Source: Duncaniella sp.
Lineage (GTDB): Bacteria; Bacteroidota; Bacteroidia; Bacteroidales; Muribaculaceae
Assembly (NCBI GenBank): GCA_029052375.1
Contig: JAIDJD010000056.1
Span: 1 to 15,853 of the forward strand
Direction: 5' to 3'
Length of the DNA: 15,853 nucleotides
Numbering within the stretch: the first letter of the stretch is position 1; every line of letters begins with the position of its first letter. Below the pieces are notes generated by a model that saw only the letters and a list, made by a program, of their open reading frames with translations, had not been told where the DNA came from and searched no databases. Of the stretch, positions 1-6,731 are shown piece by piece. The position numbers were made by a program, and so were the translations under genes.

Positions 1-584
1 ACTATCTCGTATCCTGTCTTCAGCAGGGCCTGTGTGACTATCAGAGAGCCCACCTCGCTCCAGGGGAGTATCCCGCAGAAGGCTATCGGGAAGAATATCA
101 GCGAGTCTGTCCCCTCGCCCCAGAGCGAGGAGAGGATGGCGCGGAGCGAGAATCCGCCCCGGCCTCCGTCGGGGGCCGAGAGCTTCATGCGGGCCATGAC
201 ATAGGCGTTGACCATTGACCCGCAGAGAAAGGCCGCGAAGCTGGCCACGAATATCCTCGGGACGGCTCCGAATATCAGCTCCATTGCCTCCTGTCCGTGC
301 CACGACCCTGCCCCGGGGAGCCATATGCCGAGCTGGAGCAGGAGGGCCACCAGGAGGTTCATCCCGAAGCCGAGCCATATGACGAGCCTCGCCTTGGCAA
401 ATCCGTAGACCTCCACGATGCAGTCGTTGAGGATGTAGGAGAGGGGGAAGACTATGACGCCGGCTGTGATGGTCAGAGGCCCGAGCGAGACGGTCTTGAT
501 CTCCATGAGGTTGCTGACTATCAGGCAGACACAGAATGTCACCGCCAGCAGCATGAACGTGACAGAGATGCGCGCCTCTTTCAT
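1..584 (-). CDS. yhhQ: YhhQ/VUT-family queuosine precursor transporter, 3' end off the window
   Basis: An integral inner-membrane protein of the VUT (DUF165) family. Characterised members import 7-deazaguanine queuosine precursors (preQ0/preQ1) used in tRNA modification. 194 codons are visible and the C-terminus is beyond base 1. Hydrophobic helices lie at about residues 8-26, 36-52, 66-90, 104-130 and 160-185. Family-typical features are an SN pair (24-25) followed by K30, an acidic stretch D54..E58-V-Y-G, R110 with a following AS, and an LR..S...GTDS..FF signature around 148-165. The start ATG (584-582) overlaps the stop of the upstream phosphatase gene as ATGA, so the two are probably translationally coupled. 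No other queuosine gene is visible, but downstream genes lie outside the window. Family assignment is firm; the exact substrate is inferred from the family. Confidence 0.85.
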   Translation of the reverse strand, partial: MKEARISVTFMLLAVTFCVCLIVSNLMEIKTVSLGPLTITAGVIVFPLSYILNDCIVEVYGFAKARLVIWLGFGMNLLVALLLQLGIWLPGAGSWHGQEAMELIFGAVPRIFVASFAAFLCGSMVNAYVMARMKLSAPDGGRGGFSLRAILSSLWGEGTDSLIFFPIAFCGILPWSEVGSLIVTQALLKTGYEI

Positions 585-1075
585 GGCTCGGAGTCGAATC
601 TGTGGTCGAGTATCATGTCTGCGAACTCGCGCACGCATCCCTCGCCGCCCCTGAGGGTCATGGCGTGTATCCCCTCGAGGGCGCGCACCTGCGGCATGGC
701 GTCGGCCGGGCAGGCGGCGAGCCCGGCGGCCTTGAGCATGGGGATGCAGTTGACGTCGTCGCCTATGTAGGCGGTCTCGGCGAGGGTTATCCCCATCTCG
801 GCACATATGGCGCGCGCGGCCTCGGCCTTGCCCTCGAAGCCGCGTCCCTGCACCAGAAAGTCGAGGCCGAGCTTCTCGGCGCGGCGGGCCACTATGGCTG
901 TGGTCTCTCCGGTGATTATGCCTGTCTTGATTCCGGCCTGCTGGAGCAGCTTGAGCCCCATGCCGTCGCGCGTGTTGAATTTCTTCATCGTGTCTCCCTG
1001 GGCCGAGTAGTACATCCCGCCGTCGGTCAGCGTCCCGTCCACGTCGGTCAGAAAGAGCTTTATCTTATGGGTCAT
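581..1075 (-). CDS. C0-type HAD sugar-phosphate phosphatase, KDN-9-P phosphatase-like (KdsC/YrbI superfamily)
   Basis: A 164-residue cytosolic phosphatase of the KdsC/YrbI group, which dephosphorylates KDO-8-phosphate or the nine-carbon KDN-9-phosphate. HAD motifs are complete: nucleophile and acid/base D11 and D13 in TDVDGTLTDG, T55 in GIITGE, K83 in EGKAEA, and D106/D107 in YIGDDVN. The length is the minimal, cap-less form expected of these tetrameric enzymes. The residue after the TG motif is E57, and R65 and K68 follow. These align with Glu56, Arg64 and Lys67 of Bacteroides BT1713, a proven KDN-9-P phosphatase, whereas KDO-8-P phosphatases have Arg at the Glu position. I therefore prefer KDN-9-P phosphatase over the usual KdsC label, with KdsC as the alternative. 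It is first in a two-gene unit with the YhhQ-like transporter and has a leader of about 110 bases from the promoter at 1196-1226. Confidence 0.85.
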   Translation of the reverse strand: MTHKIKLFLTDVDGTLTDGGMYYSAQGDTMKKFNTRDGMGLKLLQQAGIKTGIITGETTAIVARRAEKLGLDFLVQGRGFEGKAEAARAICAEMGITLAETAYIGDDVNCIPMLKAAGLAACPADAMPQVRALEGIHAMTLRGGEGCVREFADMILDHRFDSEP

Positions 1076-1195
1076 ATATATAAATTATGGTAAGGACAGT
1101 CCCGTCGCGGTGTCTCCCGCGCCATGGGCTCTGAGGCCCTCTGCAACGGGGATAAGGACAGGTGTATTGTATGGTCTATTGTCTGAAACTCAGTG

Positions 1196-1226
1196 CAAAG
1201 TTAGTGAAAAAAGCCGTCATCCGCAA
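1196..1226 (-). promoter_or_regulatory. Bacteroidota-type promoter for the phosphatase-transporter pair
   Basis: On the minus strand, TTG (1226-1224) is followed by 20 bases and then TAACTTTG (1203-1196), matching the -33 TTG / -7 TAnnTTTG consensus at the standard spacing. Transcription would begin near 1189, giving a leader of about 113 bases before the phosphatase ATG at 1075. The match and orientation are seen directly; activity is inferred. Confidence 0.65.
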
Positions 1227-1275
1227 CCTTGCGCCCGATTTGCGCACCCCAATCTGTCATAATTGTAGTCTTGTG

Positions 1276-1307
1276 TTCGGATATCTTATGGATTTTTGCT
1301 AATTTTG
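1276..1307 (+). promoter_or_regulatory. Bacteroidota-type promoter for guaA
   Basis: TTCG (1276-1279), 20 bases, then TAATTTTG (1300-1307). The -7 element is a full TAnnTTTG match and the -33 element has one mismatch to TTTG. Transcription would start near 1314, leaving about 25 bases of A/C-rich leader before the guaA ATG at 1339. No purine riboswitch fold is possible in so short a leader. Confidence 0.6.
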
Positions 1308-1338
1308 CACCCGGAAACCAACCACATACCATCAAGAT

Positions 1339-2862
<1,524 letters not shown>

Positions 2863-2909
2863 GCCCCGGACAGAAGGCTGCCGCCGCATGACAGCGTAAA
2901 AAAAGTGAA

Positions 2910-2946
2910 ATGTAGGGATGCTCTGCGGAGCATCCATACATTTTTT
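2910..2946 (+). terminator. Intrinsic terminator after guaA
   Basis: An 8-bp perfect stem, GGATGCTC (2916-2923) with GAGCATCC (2928-2935) around the loop TGCG, is extended by a further 5 bp (ATGTA/TACAT) after one G/A mismatch. A run of T residues follows (2941-2946). It lies 48 bases after the guaA stop and 26 bases before tsaD, so it separates the two transcription units. A tract of A residues at 2898-2904 precedes it. Confidence 0.85.
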
Positions 2947-2972
2947 GTTGCAGTCCATATCTATCGTTCAAC

Positions 2973-4001
2973 ATGACTTCAGAAAGAGAATTGATAATTC
3001 TTGGGATAGAGTCGTCCTGTGACGACACGTCGGCAGCCGTCATCCGCGACGGACTGCTGGCCAGCAATGTGATAGCCTCTCAGGATGTCCACGCCGAGTA
3101 TGGCGGCGTGGTGCCCGAGCTGGCCTCGCGCGCCCACCAGCAGAACATCCTCCCTGTGGTGGACACCGCCATCAAGCGCGCCGGCATCACCCCCGCCGAC
3201 CTCTCGGCCATCGCCTTCACCCGCGGTCCGGGCCTGCTGGGGTCTCTGCTCGTGGGCACATCCTTTGCCAAGGGTATGTCGCTGGGCCTCAGGATACCCA
3301 TCATAGACGTCAACCACCTGCACGGCCATGTGCTCTCGCACTTCATCCGCCGCGAGGAGACCGACGAGGTGCCGGCCTTCCCCTACCTGTGCCTGCTCGT
3401 GAGCGGAGGCAACAGCCAGATAATCCTCGTGCGCAACTACAACGACATGAAGATACTCGGCCGCACCATCGACGACGCCGCGGGCGAGGCCTTCGACAAG
3501 TGTGCCAAGGTGATGGGGCTCCCATATCCGGGCGGTCCTCACATAGACCGCCTCGCCGCCGAGGGAGACCCGGCGAGGTTCAGGTTTGCCAAGCCGCATA
3601 TCCCCGGGCTCGACTACAGCTTCTCGGGCCTCAAGACGTCGTTCCTGTATACGCTCAGGGACAATCTCAAGACCGACCCCGACTTCATAGAGAAGAACAA
3701 GGCCGACCTGGCCGCCTCGCTCCAGGCCACCATCATAGCCATCCTGATGGACAAGCTCGACAAGGCCGTCAGGGAGACCGGCGTCACCACCATAGCCATC
3801 GGCGGAGGCGTCTCGGCCAACTCGGGCGTGCGCGATGCCGTGGCCGAATATTGCCGCAGGCGCGGCCTCAAGGCCTTCATCCCGCCCCGTCTCTTCACTA
3901 CAGACAACGCCGCCATGGTGGCCATGGCCGGATATTTCAAGTATCTTGACCGTGACTTCTGTGCCTACGACAAGGCTCCGTATGCGAGGGTGGAGGTATA
4001 G
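2973..4001 (+). CDS. tsaD: tRNA N6-adenosine threonylcarbamoyltransferase
   Basis: Transfers the threonylcarbamoyl group from TC-AMP to A37 of ANN-decoding tRNAs (t6A synthesis), working in the cytosol with TsaB and TsaE. It has 342 residues, the usual length. Visible motifs of the ASKHA fold are GIESSCDDTS (11-20), the region before ELASRAH (49-55), the metal ligands H115 and H119 in NHLHGH, the LLVSGGNSQ nucleotide-binding turn, DDAAGEAFDK, DYSFSGLKTS, GGGVSANSG and the C-terminal metal ligand D311 in TTDNAAM. The start at 2973 places the first conserved strand after ten residues, as in homologues. cinA begins 19 bases downstream on the same strand, so the two are probably cotranscribed. 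I see no convincing promoter in the short gap after the guaA terminator. Confidence 0.98.
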   Translation: MTSERELIILGIESSCDDTSAAVIRDGLLASNVIASQDVHAEYGGVVPELASRAHQQNILPVVDTAIKRAGITPADLSAIAFTRGPGLLGSLLVGTSFAKGMSLGLRIPIIDVNHLHGHVLSHFIRREETDEVPAFPYLCLLVSGGNSQIILVRNYNDMKILGRTIDDAAGEAFDKCAKVMGLPYPGGPHIDRLAAEGDPARFRFAKPHIPGLDYSFSGLKTSFLYTLRDNLKTDPDFIEKNKADLAASLQATIIAILMDKLDKAVRETGVTTIAIGGGVSANSGVRDAVAEYCRRRGLKAFIPPRLFTTDNAAMVAMAGYFKYLDRDFCAYDKAPYARVEV

Positions 4002-4007
4002 AGAAAA

Positions 4008-4013
4008 AAGGAG
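4008..4013 (+). promoter_or_regulatory. Shine-Dalgarno-like AAGGAG that fixes the cinA start
   Basis: AAGGAG lies 7 bases before the ATG at 4021. It supports this start over the in-frame upstream ATG at 3835, which lies deep inside tsaD. Such motifs are sparse in Bacteroidota, whose ribosomes mostly do not use them, so the motif may be coincidental. Confidence 0.45.
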
Positions 4014-4020
4014 AAGAACA

Positions 4021-5286
4021 ATGCAGATATCAGTCATTCCCATCGGCGATGAGATACTCATCGGCCAGGTGACCGACACCAACTCGGGCATGATAGCCCG
4101 CATGATAGCCCCCTGCGGGTGGCAGGTCAGAGAGGTGCTCGCCGTCGGCGACTCTCCCTCCGAGATAGCCCGCGCCATCGACGAGGCCTTCAGCGTCACA
4201 GACGTGGTGATAACCACCGGAGGCCTCGGCCCGACAAAGGACGACCTGACCAAGCAGGTGCTCTGCGACATCTTCGGCGGCACCCTTGTCGAAGACCCCT
4301 CGGTGACGGAGAACATCAAGGCCATATTCGAGCGCAGGGGCATACAGCTCAACCGCCTCACGGCCGCCCAGGCCCTCGTGCCGACGTCATGCACCGTCAT
4401 CCAGAATCTCGTGGGGACAGCCCCCATCATGTGGTTCGAGCGGCCGGACGGCAAGGTGCTCGTGGCCATGCCGGGCGTGCCGTTCGAGACCGAGACCATG
4501 CTGCGCGACGCCGTGCTGCCGCGCCTGCTCGGGCGCTTCCGTTCAGACGTGGCCATAGCCCATGCCGTGGTGATGGTCGAGGGATTCACCGAGAGCGCGC
4601 TCGCCGAGACCCTCGAGGAGTGGGAGACAGCTCTACCCGCGCATCTCCACCTCGCCTACCTGCCCAAGCCCGGCCTCATCCGCCTGCGCGTGGACGGAAT
4701 GCACCCCGACGGCGACTTCATCCGTGCCGAGGTGGCCCGCGCCGCCGGCGAGATCAAGGCCATTGTCGGCCCTCACGCCGTGGCCGACACAGACCTTGAC
4801 GCCGCAGGCATCATGCTCGGCCGCGCCCGCCGCCACGGACTTATGATAGCCACGGCCGAGAGCTGTACGGGCGGCAACATAGCCCATCAGCTCACGCTCG
4901 TCCCCGGCGCGTCCGACGTCGTGGCCGGAGGGGTCGTGTCTTACAGCAACGAGGTCAAGATGGCTCTGCTCGGCGTCAGGGCCGAGACCCTCGAGACACA
5001 CGGCGCCGTCAGCGAGCAGGTGGTGCGTCAGATGGCCGAGGGCGTCCTGAGGGCCACGGGGGCCGACATCGCCGTCTCGACAAGCGGCATAGCCGGCCCG
5101 GGCGGAGGCACCCCCGGCAAGCCTGTCGGCACCGTCTGGATGGCCGCCTCGCTGCGCACCCCTGAGGGAGTCAGGACAGTGGCCAGGCTGGGCCGTTTCA
5201 ACGGCTCGCGCCAGCGCATCATCGACACAGCCACCACCCATGCCTTGCTCCAAGGCGTCAGGCTGATAGACGATACGCTCGGCTGA
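4021..5286 (+). CDS. cinA: CinA-family protein (MoaB-like domain plus nicotinamide-nucleotide amidase domain)
   Basis: 421 residues in two domains. The N-terminal molybdopterin-binding-like (MoCF/COG1058) domain, about 1-170, has TTGGLGPTKDD at 65-75 and in characterised homologues acts as an ADP-ribose/NMN-related pyrophosphatase. The C-terminal PncC domain (about 260-415) deamidates nicotinamide mononucleotide in the NAD salvage cycle. It carries AESCTGG with the likely nucleophile S281, a VSYSNEVK segment and the GIAGPGGG...KPVGTVW loop. I chose the ATG at 4021, just after tsaD, because the protein then begins with the family's conserved SVIPIGDEIL; a longer reading frame overlapping tsaD has no homology-like features. 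A hairpin after the stop (5301-5331) probably ends the tsaD-cinA transcript. Confidence 0.95.
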   Translation: MQISVIPIGDEILIGQVTDTNSGMIARMIAPCGWQVREVLAVGDSPSEIARAIDEAFSVTDVVITTGGLGPTKDDLTKQVLCDIFGGTLVEDPSVTENIKAIFERRGIQLNRLTAAQALVPTSCTVIQNLVGTAPIMWFERPDGKVLVAMPGVPFETETMLRDAVLPRLLGRFRSDVAIAHAVVMVEGFTESALAETLEEWETALPAHLHLAYLPKPGLIRLRVDGMHPDGDFIRAEVARAAGEIKAIVGPHAVADTDLDAAGIMLGRARRHGLMIATAESCTGGNIAHQLTLVPGASDVVAGGVVSYSNEVKMALLGVRAETLETHGAVSEQVVRQMAEGVLRATGADIAVSTSGIAGPGGGTPGKPVGTVWMAASLRTPEGVRTVARLGRFNGSRQRIIDTATTHALLQGVRLIDDTLG

Positions 5287-5300
5287 GTGTTAAAAAGTGT

Positions 5301-5331
5301 GTCATTCTGCTAAAAACAAAGAATGACTTTT
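5301..5331 (+). terminator. Probable terminator after cinA, abutting the rpmB promoter
   Basis: GTCATTCT (5301-5308) and AGAATGAC (5320-5327) form a perfect 8-bp stem around an 11-base A-rich loop, followed by TTTT (5328-5331). The stem is AT-rich and the T run short, so it may be a moderate terminator. The T run doubles as the -33 element of the next promoter. Confidence 0.55.
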
Positions 5332-5360
5332 GGCCACGTCGCAAAAATTGATTAACTTTG
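5329..5360 (+). promoter_or_regulatory. Bacteroidota-type promoter for rpmB-rpmG-DUF4295
   Basis: TTTG (5329-5332), 20 bases, then TAACTTTG (5353-5360): a full match to the -33/-7 consensus at the standard spacing. Transcription would start near 5367, leaving a leader of about 124 bases before rpmB. A strong promoter suits ribosomal protein genes. Confidence 0.75.
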
Positions 5361-5366
5361 CGCCGA

Positions 5367-5490
5367 GTTTTGTGGCTCATCCTCGAAAGTCGCCGGAAAT
5401 GATGCGCCGTGCGTACGATATGAGACGTGAGATGGCGGCCACAGGCTATACGTCAAAAACAATAAATCAAAGAGATAAAAACCAACAGCC
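5367..5490 (+). other. Long 5' leader of the rpmB operon
   Basis: About 124 transcribed bases precede rpmB, as inferred from the promoter position. It could hold an autoregulatory ribosomal-protein binding site, but I could not find a strong stem-loop by eye. An open frame from the ATG pair at 5400/5403 runs into rpmB in a different frame up to 5584; it resembles no known leader peptide. The last 40 bases are A-rich, as is typical before Bacteroidota starts. Confidence 0.4.
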
Positions 5491-5748
5491 ATGTCAAAAA
5501 TTTGTCAGATTACCGGCAAGAAAGCAATGGTGGGCAACAATGTTTCGCACTCGAAGCGTCGCACCAAGCGCACCTTTGATGTGAATCTCTTCAACAAGAA
5601 GTTCTTCTGGGTTGAAGAGCAGGCCTGGATCACACTGACCATCTCGGCCGCCGGCCTCCGCACCATCAACAAGAAGGGCCTCGACGCAGCCATCAAGGAA
5701 GCTGCAAAGAAGGGCTACATCACTGAAATCACTTACCTCGACATTTAA
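5491..5748 (+). CDS. rpmB: 50S ribosomal protein bL28
   Basis: An 85-residue basic protein of the large ribosomal subunit. It has the family start MSKICQITGKK, a basic NVSHSKRRTKR stretch (16-27), the FWVEEQAWITL strand and the RTINKKGLDAAIKE helix seen in bL28. The start codon is preceded by an A-rich region instead of a Shine-Dalgarno sequence. It is the first gene of a three-gene unit, with rpmG 11 bases downstream. Confidence 0.97.
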   Translation: MSKICQITGKKAMVGNNVSHSKRRTKRTFDVNLFNKKFFWVEEQAWITLTISAAGLRTINKKGLDAAIKEAAKKGYITEITYLDI

Positions 5749-5759
5749 GATATAAGAAG

Positions 5760-5948
5760 ATGGCAAAGAAAGCTAAAGGAAATCGCGTTCAGGTCATCCT
5801 CGAATGCACCGAACACAAGGCCAGTGGTATGCCCGGCACCTCCCGCTACATCACCACCAAGAACCGCAAGAACACCACCGAGCGTCTGGAGTTGAAGAAG
5901 TACAACCCCATCCTCAAGAAGGTGACTGTCCACAAAGAAATCAAATAA
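5760..5948 (+). CDS. rpmG: 50S ribosomal protein bL33
   Basis: A 62-residue basic protein of the large subunit, of normal length. It shows the family strands QVILECTEH (11-19), RYITTKNRKNTTERLELKKY and the NPILKKVTVHKE ending. Of the CxxC zinc-binding pairs found in some bL33 proteins only the cysteine at 16 is present, so this is a zinc-independent (C-minus) form. It sits between rpmB and the DUF4295 gene, 22 bases before the latter. Confidence 0.97.
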   Translation: MAKKAKGNRVQVILECTEHKASGMPGTSRYITTKNRKNTTERLELKKYNPILKKVTVHKEIK

Positions 5949-5970
5949 TATCCAAATACCACTCTGACTC

Positions 5971-6120
5971 ATGGCAAAGAAAACCGTAGCCTCTCTTCAG
6001 AAGGGCGAAGGCCGCACCTACAGCAAGGTCATCAAGGTAGTTAAGTCTCCCAAGACCGGTGCTTACACCTTCCAGGAACAGATGGTGCCCAACGACGCCG
6101 TCAAGGACCTCCTGAAGTAA
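5971..6120 (+). CDS. DUF4295 small basic ribosome-associated protein
   Basis: A 49-residue lysine-rich protein beginning MAKKTVASLQKGEGRTYSKV and ending NDAVKDLLK. It matches the DUF4295 family, found in Bacteroidota immediately after rpmG. From memory, cryo-EM of a Flavobacterium ribosome found an extra large-subunit protein named bL38, which I believe is this family; that link should be confirmed. The arrangement and composition support a ribosomal role whatever its name. It is the last gene before the strong terminator at 6176-6217; in many relatives ftsY follows here instead. Confidence 0.9.
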   Translation: MAKKTVASLQKGEGRTYSKVIKVVKSPKTGAYTFQEQMVPNDAVKDLLK

Positions 6121-6175
6121 GGATCTCCCAGCAATACACGACTCCGCTACGCTCCGGCGTACAATAACTCATATC

Positions 6176-6217
6176 AAGCTCCCCCAGGACAGAAGTCCGA
6201 GGGGAGCTTTTTGTTTT
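6176..6217 (+). terminator. Strong intrinsic terminator after the rpmB operon
   Basis: AAGCTCCCC (6176-6184) pairs perfectly with GGGGAGCTT (6201-6209). Inside it, GGAC (6187-6190) pairs with GTCC (6195-6198) around AGAA. T residues follow, with one interruption, from 6208 to 6217. It lies 56 bases after the DUF4295 stop. Confidence 0.9.
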
Positions 6218-6229
6218 GCAGCTATTCTC

Positions 6230-6504
6230 TTGCCCCATGCAGGGGCAAGACGAGAGAAAACCCCGGGGTGGATGGGCGGAGACGCAGTCGGAGCACGGCC
6301 TCCCTGGGGTCTGGTCAGCAATCAATAGACCACAACCCCGGAGGCGGGTTGTACAGCACAGACGTATCAAACGGTGGGTCCGTGCAACCCGCTTCCGGGG
6401 TTGCCTCAATATATCGGGCAGGTATCCCCAGGGAGGCCGTGCTCCGACTGCGTCTGCGCCAATCCACTATGGGGTTTCCTCAGTGTTGCCCCTTGCGGGG
6501 GCAA
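6230..6504. repeat. Large imperfect foldback (inverted repeat) element
   Basis: The two halves of this 275-base stretch are reverse complements over most of their length. The best block is 35 bases with one mismatch (6275-6309 with 6426-6460). Outward, GTGGAT-like bases (6268-6273/6462-6467), AAACCCC (6258-6264/6471-6477) and TTGCCCC..GGGGCAA (6230-6248/6486-6504) pair. Inward, 6333-6351 pairs with 6385-6403 over 19 positions, one being G-U in RNA. About 27 unpaired bases form the tip (6355-6381). The TTGCCCC/GGGGCAA and CAACCC/GGGTTG blocks can also fold locally within each half. Short open frames cross it, but their composition is dictated by the repeat. It may be a MITE-like dispersed repeat or a structured RNA; I do not recognise it. 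Confidence 0.85.
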
Positions 6505-6651
6505 AGGACAGCAGCGAGGAGATGCTCTCATATAGGGGACTAACCAGAGGCCGGGAAGCCGATAAACTTTAATCCTGAGGCCGATAGGCCTAAACCTTAA
6601 ACCAACCCTTAAACCAACCTGTGGCTTTATAGAATTTTATAAACCTGCGGC
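6505..6651. repeat. Cluster of short direct and inverted repeats upstream of the glycosidase promoter
   Basis: No gene is visible here. The stretch holds the palindrome GGCCGATAGGCC (6579-6590), two tandem copies of CCTTAAACCAAC (6595-6606 and 6607-6618), and two copies of AACCTGYGGCTT (6616-6627 and 6642-6653). Between the last two lies an AT-rich inverted repeat, TTTATA (6626-6631) and TATAAA (6638-6643). The final repeat runs into the -33 element of the next promoter. Confidence 0.6.
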
Positions 6652-6682
6652 TTGCAGATTAGGGGAATTATACATATCTTTG
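6652..6682 (+). promoter_or_regulatory. Bacteroidota-type promoter for the glycosidase-like gene
   Basis: TTG (6652-6654), 20 bases, then TATCTTTG (6675-6682): a full consensus match at the standard spacing. Transcription would start near 6689, about 43 bases before the GTG start at 6732. The inverted repeat at 6626-6643 lies 8 bases upstream and could be an operator. Confidence 0.75.
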
Positions 6683-6731
6683 CAGGTGTAACATACTTAC
6701 TTTCCGACCAATTAAATAAAACCTGTATTCT

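Noticed and set aside
2941..2972. A TAnnTTTG-type promoter directly before tsaD
   Set aside because: The nearest candidate (TATCGTTC at 2962-2969) matches poorly and has no -33 element at about 20 bases.
2979..4589. A 536-codon minus-strand open frame opposite tsaD and cinA
   Set aside because: It spans two real genes on the other strand and its sequence is biased low-complexity shadow with no domain features.
6218..6515. GCAGC on both sides of the foldback (6218-6222 and 6511-6515) as a target-site duplication
   Set aside because: Five bases is weak evidence, and the copies lie 7-8 and 6 bases away from the outermost paired bases rather than flush with them.
6211..6572. Overlapping open frames of 110 and 118 codons within the foldback
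   Set aside because: They run through an inverted repeat, so their sequence reflects the repeat; no homology-like features, no promoter and no consistent frame.
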